Counted from the first letter of the stretch, positions 34,430 through 43,367 are shown. The stretch is 64,000 nt of DNA from Sphingobium estronivorans (GCF_008692605.1 NZ_LFCT01000018.1:1-64000), one strand, 5' to 3'. Numbers and translations are program-made. Notes: generated by a model not told the origin, from the sequence alone.

Positions 34430-36229
34430 ATGGATCAAGAGGTACTTGGCGGTTCGGAGATCGAGGTGGATCCCGATGCCCTCCGTCAGAAATACCGTGA
34501 AGAGCGCGACAAGCGCCTACGGCCCGACGGCGCCACCCAGTATCTCAGCGCGGAAGGCGACCTGGCGCACTTCAAGGACGATATCTACGCGAAACCCGTG
34601 GCGCGCGATCCGGTCTCGGTCGATGTCGGGGTGGTGATCATCGGCGGCGGCTTCTCCGGGTTGCTGGCCAGCGCGGATCTTGAAAAGCGGGGCGTCGAGG
34701 ACTTCTGCATCATCGAGGAAGCGAGCGACTTCGGCGGGACCTGGTATTGGAACCGCTATCCGGGCCTCGCCTGCGACGTCGAATCCTATTGCTATATGCC
34801 GTTGCTGGAAGAGGTCGGCTATATCCCCACCCGCAAATATGCGAGCGGACAGGAGATATTCGAGCATTGCCAACGCCTTGGCAAACATTACGATCTCTAC
34901 CGGCGCGCCTATTTCCAGACGACCGTCACGAGTGTCGCCTGGGATGAAGACAGCGCCCGCTGGATCGTCAAGACCAATCGGGACGATGTCTTCAGGGCCA
35001 GGTTCCTCATTCGCGCAGGTGGCGGGTTGAACAAGCCCAAGCTTCCGGGTGTGCCGGGGATTTCGCGGTTCAAGGGGCATTCGTTCCACACGGTTCGCTG
35101 GGACTATGAATATACAGGCGGCGGACCCACGGGTGACCTGGTCGGGCTGAAGGACAAGAAAGTCGCGATCATCGGCACAGGCGCGACGGCAATCCAGTGC
35201 ATCCCCCATCTCGGAGCATGGGCCAAACAGCTCTATGTCTTCCAGCGCACGCCATCTTCGATCAATGTTCGCGCCAACCGGTCTACCGACCGCGAATGGG
35301 CCGGATCCCTTTCGCACGGTTGGCAAAAGCAGCGCATGACGAATTTCGAGTCCATGGTCAGCGGCATCTACCAGGAAGAGGACATGGTCGCCGATGGGTG
35401 GACCGATATCTTCTCGACAGTGTTCCACTTCGCGGCGCCAGACAAAAATAAACTCACGCCGGGGGACGTCCTTCAGATGGCGGACTTCAAGAAGATGGAG
35501 GCCAATCGAAGGAGAATAGACGAGATCGTCAAAGATCCCGAAACGGCCGAAGCGCTCAAGCCATGGTATAATATGATGTGCAAGAGGCCCTGCTTCAGCG
35601 ATGAATATTTGCAGACATTCAATAGAGAGAATGTGAAGCTGGTCGACACAAAGGGCAAGGGTGTATCGGAAATCACCGAGAATGCGGTGGTCGTCGATGG
35701 GCAGGCCTATGAAGTCGACTGCATCGTCTATGCAACGGGATTTGGATTCGGCGTCTCAAGCGAAGATCAGATGGGTTATGAAATCTATGGGCGTAACGGT
35801 CTGTCGATAACGGAATATTGGGCGCAGGGGCTGAAGACGCTGCATGGGATTCATACCAACCAGTTTCCCAATTATTTCGTCACTTTCGGGCCACAGGGGC
35901 CGCTTTCCATCAACATTCCGTTCGCCCTTCAGGCGCAAACCGAAGTGATTGCGGAGATCATAGCGGATTGCGCCAGAAACAGGGTTCGGACATTCGAGGC
36001 CACTGCCGAGGCGGAAGGGCGTTGGCAGGAGAAGCTCAAGGACAAGGCATTTTCCCGAGCGAAATTCTACGAAGAATGCACGCCGTCTTATTATAATGCC
36101 GAGGGAACATCGATCGGATTTCTGGATCTATTCTATTTCGGCGGACCGGTGGATTATACCGAAGTTGTGCGCGATTGGCTGAAAAACGGCGGGATCGAGC
36201 GGGACATCGAGCGGACATATCTGGAATGA
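34430..36229 (+). CDS. Flavin-containing Baeyer-Villiger-type monooxygenase
   Basis: A 599 aa type I BVMO converting ketones to esters or lactones with FAD, NADPH and O2. The FAD loop is VVIIGGGFSGLLAS (about 67-80), followed by GGTWYWNRYPGLACDVES (about 103-120). The BVMO fingerprint F-x-G-x-x-x-H-T-x-x-W is present as FKGHSFHTVRWD, and the NADPH loop is AIIGTGATAIQ. The N-terminal extension of about 65 residues resembles the cyclopentadecanone/phenylacetone monooxygenase group. AGGA lies about 9 nt before the ATG. The HSL-type esterase at 40124 could hydrolyse its ester product, an inference. Confidence 0.93.
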   Translation: MDQEVLGGSEIEVDPDALRQKYREERDKRLRPDGATQYLSAEGDLAHFKDDIYAKPVARDPVSVDVGVVIIGGGFSGLLASADLEKRGVEDFCIIEEASDFGGTWYWNRYPGLACDVESYCYMPLLEEVGYIPTRKYASGQEIFEHCQRLGKHYDLYRRAYFQTTVTSVAWDEDSARWIVKTNRDDVFRARFLIRAGGGLNKPKLPGVPGISRFKGHSFHTVRWDYEYTGGGPTGDLVGLKDKKVAIIGTGATAIQCIPHLGAWAKQLYVFQRTPSSINVRANRSTDREWAGSLSHGWQKQRMTNFESMVSGIYQEEDMVADGWTDIFSTVFHFAAPDKNKLTPGDVLQMADFKKMEANRRRIDEIVKDPETAEALKPWYNMMCKRPCFSDEYLQTFNRENVKLVDTKGKGVSEITENAVVVDGQAYEVDCIVYATGFGFGVSSEDQMGYEIYGRNGLSITEYWAQGLKTLHGIHTNQFPNYFVTFGPQGPLSINIPFALQAQTEVIAEIIADCARNRVRTFEATAEAEGRWQEKLKDKAFSRAKFYEECTPSYYNAEGTSIGFLDLFYFGGPVDYTEVVRDWLKNGGIERDIERTYLE

Positions 36230-36263
36230 CATGCCGTCCTGGCTGCGTTGATCCATTTTAGGG

Positions 36264-36292
36264 ACGTGCGATCCTGTCATGGGATCGCACGT
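36264..36292 (+). terminator. Terminator hairpin after the monooxygenase
   Basis: ACGTGCGATCC (36264-36274) pairs perfectly with GGATCGCACGT (36282-36292) over 11 bp with a 7-nt loop, followed by TACTTT, 35 nt after the stop. Confidence 0.75.
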
Positions 36293-36363
36293 TACTTTCC
36301 TGAAATCGGGGTTGTTGCACCGATATGCTGGATGCCTCATGATCGCAAAAAGAGGATGTCGAG

Positions 36364-36723
36364 ATGACCAGATACAGATTGATCGCATTTACCGATCCGG
36401 TCGCGGGCAGGGATCAGGATTATAATGGCTGGTACAACGAGGTGCATCTGTCGGATGTCGTCGCGATCCCCGGATTCATCTCCGCCCAGCGTTTCGTTCT
36501 GAAGGCTACCACCGCCGGCGAGATCAGGAACCGATATGTGGCGATCTACGATATGGAGACCGACGATCCCATGGCAGTGATGGCCGAAATCGGCCGCCGC
36601 GCCGGTACCGAACAGATGTTCGTTTCTCCGGCACTGGATGCCGCGTCCGAAAACAGTGGCATCTTTGAGCCATGTTCGGAAATCGTCTATGCTCCCGGAC
36701 ATTCGCCGGGCGTGCCGGGTTGA
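36364..36723 (+). CDS. EthD-like dimeric alpha/beta-barrel protein
   Basis: A 119 aa protein of the ferredoxin-like dimeric barrel type: MTRYRLIAFTDPVAGRDQDY, then NGWYNEVHLSDVVAIPGFIS and AQRFVLKATTAG. The WYNEVHLSD-(V/L)-x-x-(I/V)PG core is typical of EthD-like and DUF4286 proteins found in aromatic and ether catabolic clusters. Their roles range from small isomerases to accessory factors. GAGGA lies 9 nt before the ATG. Here it follows the monooxygenase terminator and precedes a SnoaL-like gene. Confidence 0.8.
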   Translation: MTRYRLIAFTDPVAGRDQDYNGWYNEVHLSDVVAIPGFISAQRFVLKATTAGEIRNRYVAIYDMETDDPMAVMAEIGRRAGTEQMFVSPALDAASENSGIFEPCSEIVYAPGHSPGVPG

Positions 36724-36817
36724 TGGCGCCAGCCATGATTGGGCTGGTTTCAGGGAGCCAATTTCAGGGTCGGCGTCTGCTTCTGCGCAAATGCGAACAA
36801 GGCGGGGAGAATATATC

Positions 36818-37219
36818 ATGACCGGGTCCATCAGAACGCCGGCCGCCGACATGGCGCTCGCGCGGAAGTTCTTCGACTCTATCGAGACGGGCGATATGCA
36901 GGCTGTGGTCGACTGTTATGTCGGTGATCCTGTGATCTGGCACAACACCGATGGCAAGGAGATGACGTTGGCCGATCAGGTCGCCGCTCTCGGCTTCCTG
37001 GACGCGCAATATCCTGAGCGGCGTTTCCGGGACCGCCGGGTAAGCGCATTCGAGGGCGGATTCGTGCAGCAGCATATCTTCTGGGGCCGCCATCTGGACG
37101 GCCATGAGATTGAGTTTCCCTCCTGCGTGGTTTGCCGGACACGGGATGGCCGGATAGAACGGCTCGACGAATATCTGGACTCCGCGCCGTTCAGGGCGCC
37201 GGAAGAAAACCGAAATTGA
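36818..37219 (+). CDS. SnoaL-like / NTF2-fold protein
   Basis: A 133 aa NTF2-like protein: the N-terminal helix ADMALARKFFDSIETGDMQA, YVGDPVIWHNTDGKEMTLAD, and the beta-sheet end HEIEFPSCVVCRTRDGRIER followed by LDEYLDSAPF. This architecture covers SnoaL, ketosteroid isomerase and limonene-epoxide hydrolase-like enzymes. Asp and His positions near DPVIWHN could be catalytic. ATG 36818 has GGGGAGA about 8 nt upstream; a longer frame from 36638 overlaps the EthD-like gene. It is a second member of this fold in the island (see 28250). Confidence 0.8.
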   Translation: MTGSIRTPAADMALARKFFDSIETGDMQAVVDCYVGDPVIWHNTDGKEMTLADQVAALGFLDAQYPERRFRDRRVSAFEGGFVQQHIFWGRHLDGHEIEFPSCVVCRTRDGRIERLDEYLDSAPFRAPEENRN

Positions 37220-37267
37220 TCGATGGGGCGGCTGGATGAAATGGCCACGTCATCGGCAAGAGAGAAA

Positions 37268-37289
37268 AGGCGCCCTTTTGACGGCGCCT
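37268..37289 (+). terminator. Short GC hairpin before the SDR gene
   Basis: AGGCGCC (37268-37274) pairs with GGCGCCT (37283-37289) and is followed by GTATTT. A plausible weak terminator for the preceding small gene. Confidence 0.45.
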
Positions 37290-37308
37290 GTATTTGAGAG
37301 GTGAGGTC

Positions 37309-38091
37309 ATGGCAAGGGTAGCCGATAAAGTCGCGATTGTTACCGGGGCGGGAACCGGTGTCGGCCGTGCGTGCATGATGCTGCTCGCTGCCGAAGGGGC
37401 CCGGGTCGTGGGCGTAGGTCGTACCCGCTCCAGCCTGGATGAGACATTGGCCCTTGTGACGGAAGCAGGCGGTGAGGGCCGCGTTGTCGTGGCGGACCTC
37501 AGCCTCGATCATGGCGCGCAGGAGGTGGTCGACGCGACACTGGAGGCTTATGGCGGGATCGACATCCTCGTCCATGCCGCAGGCGTGGGCTATAGCTGGC
37601 AAGAGAAAAGCCCAGGCAGCATGAACGATGTGGTGAACACGACGCCGGACAAGTGGCGCGAGGTGATCGGCATCAATCTCGACGCCTGCTATTTAGTGAA
37701 TCGCGCCGTGCTGGCGCACATGATCGGCAATGGCGGGGGCGCCATCGTCAATGTGGCTAGTATCTCCGGTTCTCAGGGACTGGCTGCGGCGCATGCCTAT
37801 ACGGCCGCCAAAGCGGGGATGATCAACCTGACGCGTTCGCTGTGCGTTGCCTATGCGAAGCATAATATTCGCGCCAACTGTGTCGCGCCGGGCTTCATCG
37901 ACACCCCCATGGTGGCCTCTGTGATGAATGTCTTTGAGGATGAGACTGCCGCCGAGCAGATCGCCCCGATGCGCCGCGCGGCCCGGCCGGAGGAAATCGC
38001 CTATGGATGCCTGTATCTCGCATCCGATGAAGCTTCCTATTGCAACGGTTCGGTGCTGGTCATCGACGGGGGAACTTCGGCCCGGCAGTAG
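37309..38091 (+). CDS. Short-chain dehydrogenase/reductase
   Basis: A 260 aa classical SDR. The NAD(P) loop is TGAGTGVGRA (12-21), with VADLSLD for the adenine pocket. HAAGVG stands at the NNAG position. The catalytic residues are Ser (VNVASISG), Tyr (HAYTAAKAG) and Lys. The C-terminal part DGGTSARQ is typical. GAGGTGAGG lies just before ATG 37309. It oxidises or reduces an alcohol/ketone; the substrate is unknown. A second SDR in the same cluster is at 41158 and a third, partial, at 63725. Confidence 0.92.
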   Translation: MARVADKVAIVTGAGTGVGRACMMLLAAEGARVVGVGRTRSSLDETLALVTEAGGEGRVVVADLSLDHGAQEVVDATLEAYGGIDILVHAAGVGYSWQEKSPGSMNDVVNTTPDKWREVIGINLDACYLVNRAVLAHMIGNGGGAIVNVASISGSQGLAAAHAYTAAKAGMINLTRSLCVAYAKHNIRANCVAPGFIDTPMVASVMNVFEDETAAEQIAPMRRAARPEEIAYGCLYLASDEASYCNGSVLVIDGGTSARQ

Positions 38092-38121
38092 TTTCATGTG
38101 GCCAATTGACCGGGAATGGCA

Positions 38122-38135
38122 TTATAATATTGTAG
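38122..38135 (+). promoter_or_regulatory. Operator-like palindrome before the decarboxylase operon
   Basis: TTATAA-TA-TTGTAG, the reverse of a CTAYAA-NN-TTRTAG site with one mismatch, about 96 nt upstream of the decarboxylase-like gene and 31 nt after the SDR stop. Confidence 0.5.
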
Positions 38136-38230
38136 GATAATATAAAAGGACAGGCTGGCGGGTGCTGCAATATGGCGGTCCCGTCGCTGGCCGGTAAGAA
38201 CGCAACATAATCCGCTGGAGAGGAGAGGGC

Positions 38231-39016
38231 ATGGCTATCGATTTGACGGGGCCGTCAGGTTTTTCAATGCCGATGGGAGCGTCGCTTTATCCGCCGCCGC
38301 CCCATCACTTCCACGGCGCCAAACTGGCATGGGCAACCTATGAAGCCGATGCCGAAGCGGTGGCGCGCATGCTCCCTCCCGGCGTGAAGCCCGACAGCAA
38401 CCCGCCCGTCTGCGAGCTTTGGGTCTGCGACTATCCCTCGACCACCTTCGGACCCTATCTGGAAGCCTATGTCCATGTTCGCGTGGAGGTGGACGGGGTG
38501 CGCTATTGGTATCAACCGGTGATCTTCACCAATCGCGAGCCTGCTCTGGCCGCCGGCCGGGAGATATGGGGCTATGCCAAGAAGCTTGCGACCATGGCCT
38601 GGCGTGAGGAGGCCGAGCAGATCATCTTCACCATCGAGCGGCCCGTGGGCAAGCGGCTGGTCACCTTCACCCTTTCGCGCGACCGGCTCGCCCGGCCGGA
38701 CGAAGTGGAGGGGCTGCCGATCCTGTCGCTGCGCTATATTCCGCCATCCGATCCGGAGCGCGGCCCGGCGGCGGCCGAACTCGTCAGGCTGGACGTCGAG
38801 GGTGGACTGCACCAGACGCCTGTGCTGGGCGACGTGCTCTGGGCGGGACGCGCCTCGGTCGCATTCGATTCCCCGAGCGAGGTGGACCCCTGGCACCTGT
38901 TCAAGCCGGTACGCATGCTTGCCGGTCATGTCCAGACCGCCAATTTCTCGCTTCCCCTTGGCAAGGTCGTGAAGGATTATCTCGCCGAGGGATTGGTCGA
39001 TGGAAAAAATGGCTGA
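38231..39016 (+). CDS. Acetoacetate decarboxylase-like protein
   Basis: A 261 aa member of the acetoacetate decarboxylase superfamily. The Schiff-base Lys pair lies in GREIWGYAKKLA (Lys117/118), preceded by LEAYVHVRVEVDGVRYWYQP, the strand lining the active site. Members decarboxylate beta-keto acids or catalyse related aldol/dehydration chemistry through an enamine. GAGGAGAGGGC precedes ATG 38231. It overlaps the next oxidoreductase gene by 17 nt, so the two are coupled. A beta-keto acid substrate would fit the ketone-carboxylation logic of the 16-28 kb operon, as inference. Confidence 0.85.
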   Translation: MAIDLTGPSGFSMPMGASLYPPPPHHFHGAKLAWATYEADAEAVARMLPPGVKPDSNPPVCELWVCDYPSTTFGPYLEAYVHVRVEVDGVRYWYQPVIFTNREPALAAGREIWGYAKKLATMAWREEAEQIIFTIERPVGKRLVTFTLSRDRLARPDEVEGLPILSLRYIPPSDPERGPAAAELVRLDVEGGLHQTPVLGDVLWAGRASVAFDSPSEVDPWHLFKPVRMLAGHVQTANFSLPLGKVVKDYLAEGLVDGKNG

Positions 39017-40025
39017 AGTCAACCGCCAATGGTTGCTGCGTCGTCGTCCGACCAGCAATGTCACCGCGGACGATTTCGAATATTCCGAGACATCGATACC
39101 TGACAGTTCATCGTTGCGGCCGGGGGAGTTGATCCTGCGCAACCTGCTGTTCCTCTGTGCGCCGACCATGCGGAACTGGATGGAGCCGCCGGGGAACAGC
39201 CTCTACCCCTCCATTGCCATCGGAGACCCCGTCACGGCGCCCGCCGCTTGCGAGGTTGTGGCTTCGGCGCGGGAGGGTGTACCGGTCGGCATGCGCGTCA
39301 CCGCCTTTACGAGTTGGCAGGACTATCAGCGCGTCGCAGCCGATCATCCCGTGACGCCCGTTCCCGATGGGTTGAGGGTGATCGACATCATGACGACCTA
39401 TGGACTCAACGCTCGCACCGCCTATTTCGGGCTTCTCAAAGTGGGCAAACCGAAGGCGGGCGACACTCTGGTCGTGTCGGGCGCGGCGGGATCGACAGGT
39501 TCGATCGCGGCCCAGATCGGGAAGATCATGGGATGCCGGGTGATCGGCATCGCCGGCGGCGCCCGGAAATGCGCGTGGCTGACCGGGGAATGCGGGTTGG
39601 ACGCGGCCGTGGATTATCGAAGCGGTGACGTTCAGGAGAAGCTGCGCGAACTGTGCCCGGACGGAATAGACATTTTCTACGATAATGTTGGCGGCGACAT
39701 ATTGCAGGCGGCAATCGAAAACATGGCGAAGTTCGGGCGCATCATACTCTGCGGCCAGATCGCGACCTATACCGAAGGTGGCCCGGCCCGAGGCCCCAAT
39801 AATATGATGCGGCTGATCTATGGGAGCGTGACGATGCAGGGCTTCCTGCAAGCCGACTATGAAGACGAGACGGACGCCGCGCTCAGGCAATTGCGCCAAT
39901 GGGTGGATCAGGGACTGATCGTTCACCGCGCCGACATTAGGCCCGGCTTCGAGCGCATTCCGAAAACCTTCGCGGCGTTGTTCGAGGGGGGGAATGAGGG
40001 CACCCTGCTGGCGGCGGTCGAATGA
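39000..40025 (+). CDS. NADP-dependent MDR oxidoreductase (CurA/prostaglandin reductase-like)
   Basis: A 341 aa zinc-free medium-chain reductase. It starts NRQWLLRRRPTSNVTADDFE, characteristic of the CurA/PTGR group that reduces the C=C bond of enones. The nucleotide-binding motif is VVSGAAGSTGSIAAQIGKIM (about 158-177), followed by IDIFYDNVGGDILQAAIENM and GRIILCGQIATY. ATG 39000 or 39009 are both possible. It overlaps the decarboxylase-like gene. Likely reduction of an alpha,beta-unsaturated ketone intermediate. Confidence 0.9.
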   Translation: MEKMAEVNRQWLLRRRPTSNVTADDFEYSETSIPDSSSLRPGELILRNLLFLCAPTMRNWMEPPGNSLYPSIAIGDPVTAPAACEVVASAREGVPVGMRVTAFTSWQDYQRVAADHPVTPVPDGLRVIDIMTTYGLNARTAYFGLLKVGKPKAGDTLVVSGAAGSTGSIAAQIGKIMGCRVIGIAGGARKCAWLTGECGLDAAVDYRSGDVQEKLRELCPDGIDIFYDNVGGDILQAAIENMAKFGRIILCGQIATYTEGGPARGPNNMMRLIYGSVTMQGFLQADYEDETDAALRQLRQWVDQGLIVHRADIRPGFERIPKTFAALFEGGNEGTLLAAVE

Positions 40026-40123
40026 GCGAAATATTGCCCGGTGGCGGCGTCCATCATGGGCCGTCCGCAACGCCTCACTGGAAAGCTTAGGGCACCAGAA
40101 GATCGATTGGAGCTGAAAACGTC

Positions 40124-41086
40124 ATGCCGTCCCGCCATCTCGTCGACCCCCAAATTCTGCCCATGGTCGAGCAGGCGCCCTCCGTGGTGCTCGATGCCGA
40201 GCATCTCTCTGAATCCCGAGCCGCGATGGTGGCCATGGCTGAGATGCTTCCGCAGCCCGCACCGCTGGCGGCCGATCTGAAGATGTATGAGGAGCGCATA
40301 GCGGGTCTTGACGGCGCGCCGGATGTGCGTCTGATCATCACCGCTCCCAAGGCGAGCGGTTCTGGAAGACCGGCTATCCTGCACATCCATGGCGGCGGCT
40401 ATATCATGGGTTCGGCGGACATGACCGCGCAGATCGACGCGGCCTATGCCGGGGCGTTCGGGGCGGTGTGCGTCTCGGTCGACTATCGGCTTGCGCCGGA
40501 AACGCCGCATCCAGGACCCGTCAACGACTGCTACGCGGCGCTGAAATGGCTGCACGAAAATGCCCTGGCGCTTGGCGTCGATCCCGCTACCATCGCCGTC
40601 ACTGGCGAGAGTGCGGGTGGTGGGCTGGCCGCCGCGCTCGTGCTTCTGGCGCGCGACCGTGCCGAGGTGCCCGTCGCCTTCCAGCACCTCATATATCCCA
40701 TGCTGGATGACCGCACGGCAACCCGCGACGATCCCTCGCCCTATCTCGGCCAGTTCATCTGGACGCAGGATAATAACCGTTTCGGCTGGCGCTCGCTGAT
40801 CGGCGGCGAGCCAGGCGGGGCGGACATTTCCCCCTATGCCGCACCCGCAAGAGCGGAGGACCTCTCCGGCCTGCCGCCGACTTTCATCGCCTGCGGCGCG
40901 CTCGATCTCTTTCTGGAGGAGAATCTCGAATATGCGCGGCGGCTGATCCTTGCGGGTGTCTCGACAGAACTGCACATCTATCCCGGTGGGCCGCATGCTT
41001 TCAATCTTGTGCCGGATGCGGACATCACCATGGCCCTCGACCGCGACTCTATGGGCGCGTTGAAGCGTGCCCTCACGAAGTCATAG
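40124..41086 (+). CDS. Alpha/beta hydrolase, hormone-sensitive-lipase family esterase
   Basis: A 320 aa carboxylesterase of family IV. The oxyanion motif HGGGY is at 89-93, the nucleophile Ser163 lies in GESAGGG, with the catalytic Asp in the CGALDLFLEE region and His in GGPHAFN. There is no signal peptide, so it acts in the cytoplasm. It would hydrolyse short-chain esters or lactones such as those produced by the monooxygenase at 34430. GGAGC lies about 10 nt before ATG 40124. Codirectional with the decarboxylase/reductase pair, 98 nt after them. Confidence 0.92.
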   Translation: MPSRHLVDPQILPMVEQAPSVVLDAEHLSESRAAMVAMAEMLPQPAPLAADLKMYEERIAGLDGAPDVRLIITAPKASGSGRPAILHIHGGGYIMGSADMTAQIDAAYAGAFGAVCVSVDYRLAPETPHPGPVNDCYAALKWLHENALALGVDPATIAVTGESAGGGLAAALVLLARDRAEVPVAFQHLIYPMLDDRTATRDDPSPYLGQFIWTQDNNRFGWRSLIGGEPGGADISPYAAPARAEDLSGLPPTFIACGALDLFLEENLEYARRLILAGVSTELHIYPGGPHAFNLVPDADITMALDRDSMGALKRALTKS

Positions 41087-41157
41087 GTGGGCGGCTGCCG
41101 GATAAACGACAATCCGATCGATCGGATCGGGACATTGGAAGAAGTGGAAACATAAGC

Positions 41158-41919
41158 ATGTTCGATCTCACTGGCAGGGTCGCGCTCGTCACGGGTGCGG
41201 GCCAGAATGTTGGCGCGGGAATCGCCAGGGCGCTTGCCAGCAGGGGCGCTGTCGTGGCTGTAAACGATTATCATGCCGACCGTGCCGAGCGGGTCGTGCA
41301 AGAGATAGTGGATGCAGGCGGGCGCGCCGTTCCCGCCATATTCGACGTGACCGATCTCGACGCGACCACGCGGGTCGTCCGGTCTGTTGCAGAAACTGAG
41401 GGGCCGATTGGCATTCTGGTCAACAATGCGGGTAATGCCGGTGCGGAGGCGGTCAAAATGGCGCAATTCGTCGATATGGACCCCAAGGATTGGCATTCCA
41501 CGTTCGACGTCAACATTTTTGGCGTGCTCTATTGTTGCAAGGCGACGCTGCCTTCCATGATCGATCAGGGCTGGGGACGGATCATCAATATCTCATCCGC
41601 GTCCGGCTTGAGAGGGACCGACATCGGCGTGTCGATCTATTCGGCGGCCAAGGCGGGCGCTCTGGGCTTCACCCGGGCGCTCGCCGCCGAGGTCGGCAAA
41701 TCGGGAGTCACGGTCAACGCGATTGCCCTGGGCATGATCCCTCCCTACGAGATCAAGGCGTCCGATCCGGTGCTGGGGGAGCGCATTGCATCGATCGTCG
41801 TCGGCCGGGCAGGGATGCCGGACGATCCGGCGGCGCTCGCCGTCTATCTCGCCTCCTCCGAAGCGTCGTGGATGACCGGCGACACCATCCTTCTCAACGG
41901 GGGCAGCTATATGCGGTAA
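41158..41919 (+). CDS. Short-chain dehydrogenase/reductase
   Basis: A 253 aa classical SDR with TGAGQNVGAGIARAL (12-26), NNAGNAG, the catalytic Ser-Tyr-Lys in NISSASGLRG and YSAAKAG, and the C-terminal GDTILLNGGSYMR. It starts 71 nt after the esterase. The segment upstream has a short CCGATCGATCGG palindrome. Probably oxidises an alcohol released by the esterase; the substrate is not predictable. Confidence 0.92.
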   Translation: MFDLTGRVALVTGAGQNVGAGIARALASRGAVVAVNDYHADRAERVVQEIVDAGGRAVPAIFDVTDLDATTRVVRSVAETEGPIGILVNNAGNAGAEAVKMAQFVDMDPKDWHSTFDVNIFGVLYCCKATLPSMIDQGWGRIINISSASGLRGTDIGVSIYSAAKAGALGFTRALAAEVGKSGVTVNAIALGMIPPYEIKASDPVLGERIASIVVGRAGMPDDPAALAVYLASSEASWMTGDTILLNGGSYMR

Positions 41920-42010
41920 GCGGCCCGTCACATGGAGCCGCGCATATCGATGCGGATCAGGTCCGGCGGTTGCGCCGGTCCTGTGCGGCGAGGGCCGGAG
42001 CGATGCTTCC

Positions 42011-42511
42011 TCAGGACAGTGGCTGGAAAGCGCCATAGGCTCCGCGCAGGAACAGGAGGGGGTGGTCGGCACGCTCGACCTCCAGCGCGGCGACCCGTCC
42101 CAGAACCAGTCTATGGTCCCCTGTCGCAACCTCATCGTGGAGAGCACAATCGATCCACATGACGCAGTCATCCAGGATAGGATGCCCTGCTGGAGAAAGG
42201 CGATGCGTCACGCCCTCAAACTTGTTGCCGCCCCGTGCGGCAAATTGGCGGCAAAGACCCAATTGATGGCTGCCGATGACATTCACGCAAAAGCTGCCGC
42301 AGGCCCGGATTCTGGGCCAGCTTGTCGAACCATTGTCGGGAAAGAAGCCGACCAATGCCGGACTCAACGATACCGAGGTGAACGACCCAACGGCCATGCC
42401 GAACAGTTCGCCTTCGGCGCTGCGTGCCGTAATGATGCAAACGCCCGTCGGATAATGTCCGAGAGCATGCCGAAAATGCGCCGCATCTATCGTTGCTTCG
42501 TTCGCAACCAT
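42011..42511 (-). CDS. Flavin reductase domain protein (HpaC-like)
   Basis: A 166 aa FMN-binding flavin:NAD(P)H reductase: FRHALGHYPTGVCIITARSA, AVGSFTSVSLSPALVGFFPD, FCVNVIGSHQ and the late HRLVLGRVAALE segment. These enzymes feed reduced FMN to two-component monooxygenases; the luciferase-like gene at 57874 is a possible partner in this island. ATG 42511 has GGAGG 6 nt upstream. A longer frame upstream is a shadow of the hydratase gene. It is the last gene of the minus-strand catabolic block. Confidence 0.9.
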   Translation of the reverse strand: MVANEATIDAAHFRHALGHYPTGVCIITARSAEGELFGMAVGSFTSVSLSPALVGFFPDNGSTSWPRIRACGSFCVNVIGSHQLGLCRQFAARGGNKFEGVTHRLSPAGHPILDDCVMWIDCALHDEVATGDHRLVLGRVAALEVERADHPLLFLRGAYGAFQPLS

Positions 42512-42578
42512 TTTCATCCTCCCCGGGTTGATTGAATGGCCTGCTGAACCCCGTTGACGACGGGGGCTTTCAGACCTC

Positions 42579-43367
42579 TCACAGGGAATCGAAGAAGTTC
42601 GGTGGGCGCCTCTCACGAAATGCTTGGACACCTTCCTTGTAATCGGGCGACATGAAGGCCATTGTCTGTGCATAGCCTTCATATTCGAGCATTTGTTCCA
42701 GTGAAGAACTGCCGGACATGTTGAGCAAGGTCTTGGCCATGGCGTTAGCCGTCGGCGAAGCGTTCGCGATTTCAGACGCGATCTGGCGCGCCACGGGAAG
42801 AACGTCCTCATGTGGTACGACACGATTGGCCAGCCCAATGCGGCCAGCTTCTTCCGCATCGACTTTTCGACCGGTCAGGCACAGTTCCTTCGCCATGTTC
42901 AGCCCGACAGCGCGCACCAAGAAATAAAGCCCGCCAAGGTCGGGCACCAGGCCCAGTCTTGTAAAGGATTGATGGAACGACGCTCTTTTGCTCGCCACGA
43001 TGAAGTCGCATGCCAGCGCAAGGTTGCACCCAGCGCCGACCGCGGCTCCATTGACTGCGGCTATGACTGGCTTTTCCAGTCTGTGCAGCGGTTCGAGAAC
43101 ATCCTTCAGGATCCAGCGATGTCGCGTCCTCCGGTCGATGGCCGTCATGTGATCGCGGGGCACCTTCAGGTCGGCGCCGGCACAAAATGCCCGGCCCGCG
43201 CCGGACAGGATCACGCATGCGATGTCCTTGTCGGACCGGATACGTTCCAGAGCGTCATGCAGTTCGCGATAGAGCTCGTCGGTCAGCGCGTTCATCGCCT
43301 CGGGTCGATTGAGGGTGACGGTGACGATCCGGTCTTCGACATCATAGGTGATGAAATGATAGTCCAT
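42579..43367 (-). CDS. Enoyl-CoA hydratase/isomerase family protein
   Basis: A 262 aa crotonase: NRPEAMNALTDELYRELHDA, FCAGADLKVPRDHM (about 60-73) and AAVNGAAVGAGCNLALACDF (about 99-118). The C-terminal YKEGVQAFRERRPPNF is typical. GGAGG lies 6 nt before ATG 43367. The glutamates of a true hydratase are not obvious (SFTRLGLVPDLGGLYF at the second position), so isomerase or hydrolase activity is possible. It lies 67 nt downstream of the next crotonase gene. Confidence 0.92.
   Translation of the reverse strand: MDYHFITYDVEDRIVTVTLNRPEAMNALTDELYRELHDALERIRSDKDIACVILSGAGRAFCAGADLKVPRDHMTAIDRRTRHRWILKDVLEPLHRLEKPVIAAVNGAAVGAGCNLALACDFIVASKRASFHQSFTRLGLVPDLGGLYFLVRAVGLNMAKELCLTGRKVDAEEAGRIGLANRVVPHEDVLPVARQIASEIANASPTANAMAKTLLNMSGSSSLEQMLEYEGYAQTMAFMSPDYKEGVQAFRERRPPNFFDSL

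Noticed and set aside
41100..41157. Palindrome CCGATCGATCGG as an operator
   Set aside because: Short, built from GATC/CGAT repeats that are common in this genome, and not repeated before other genes.
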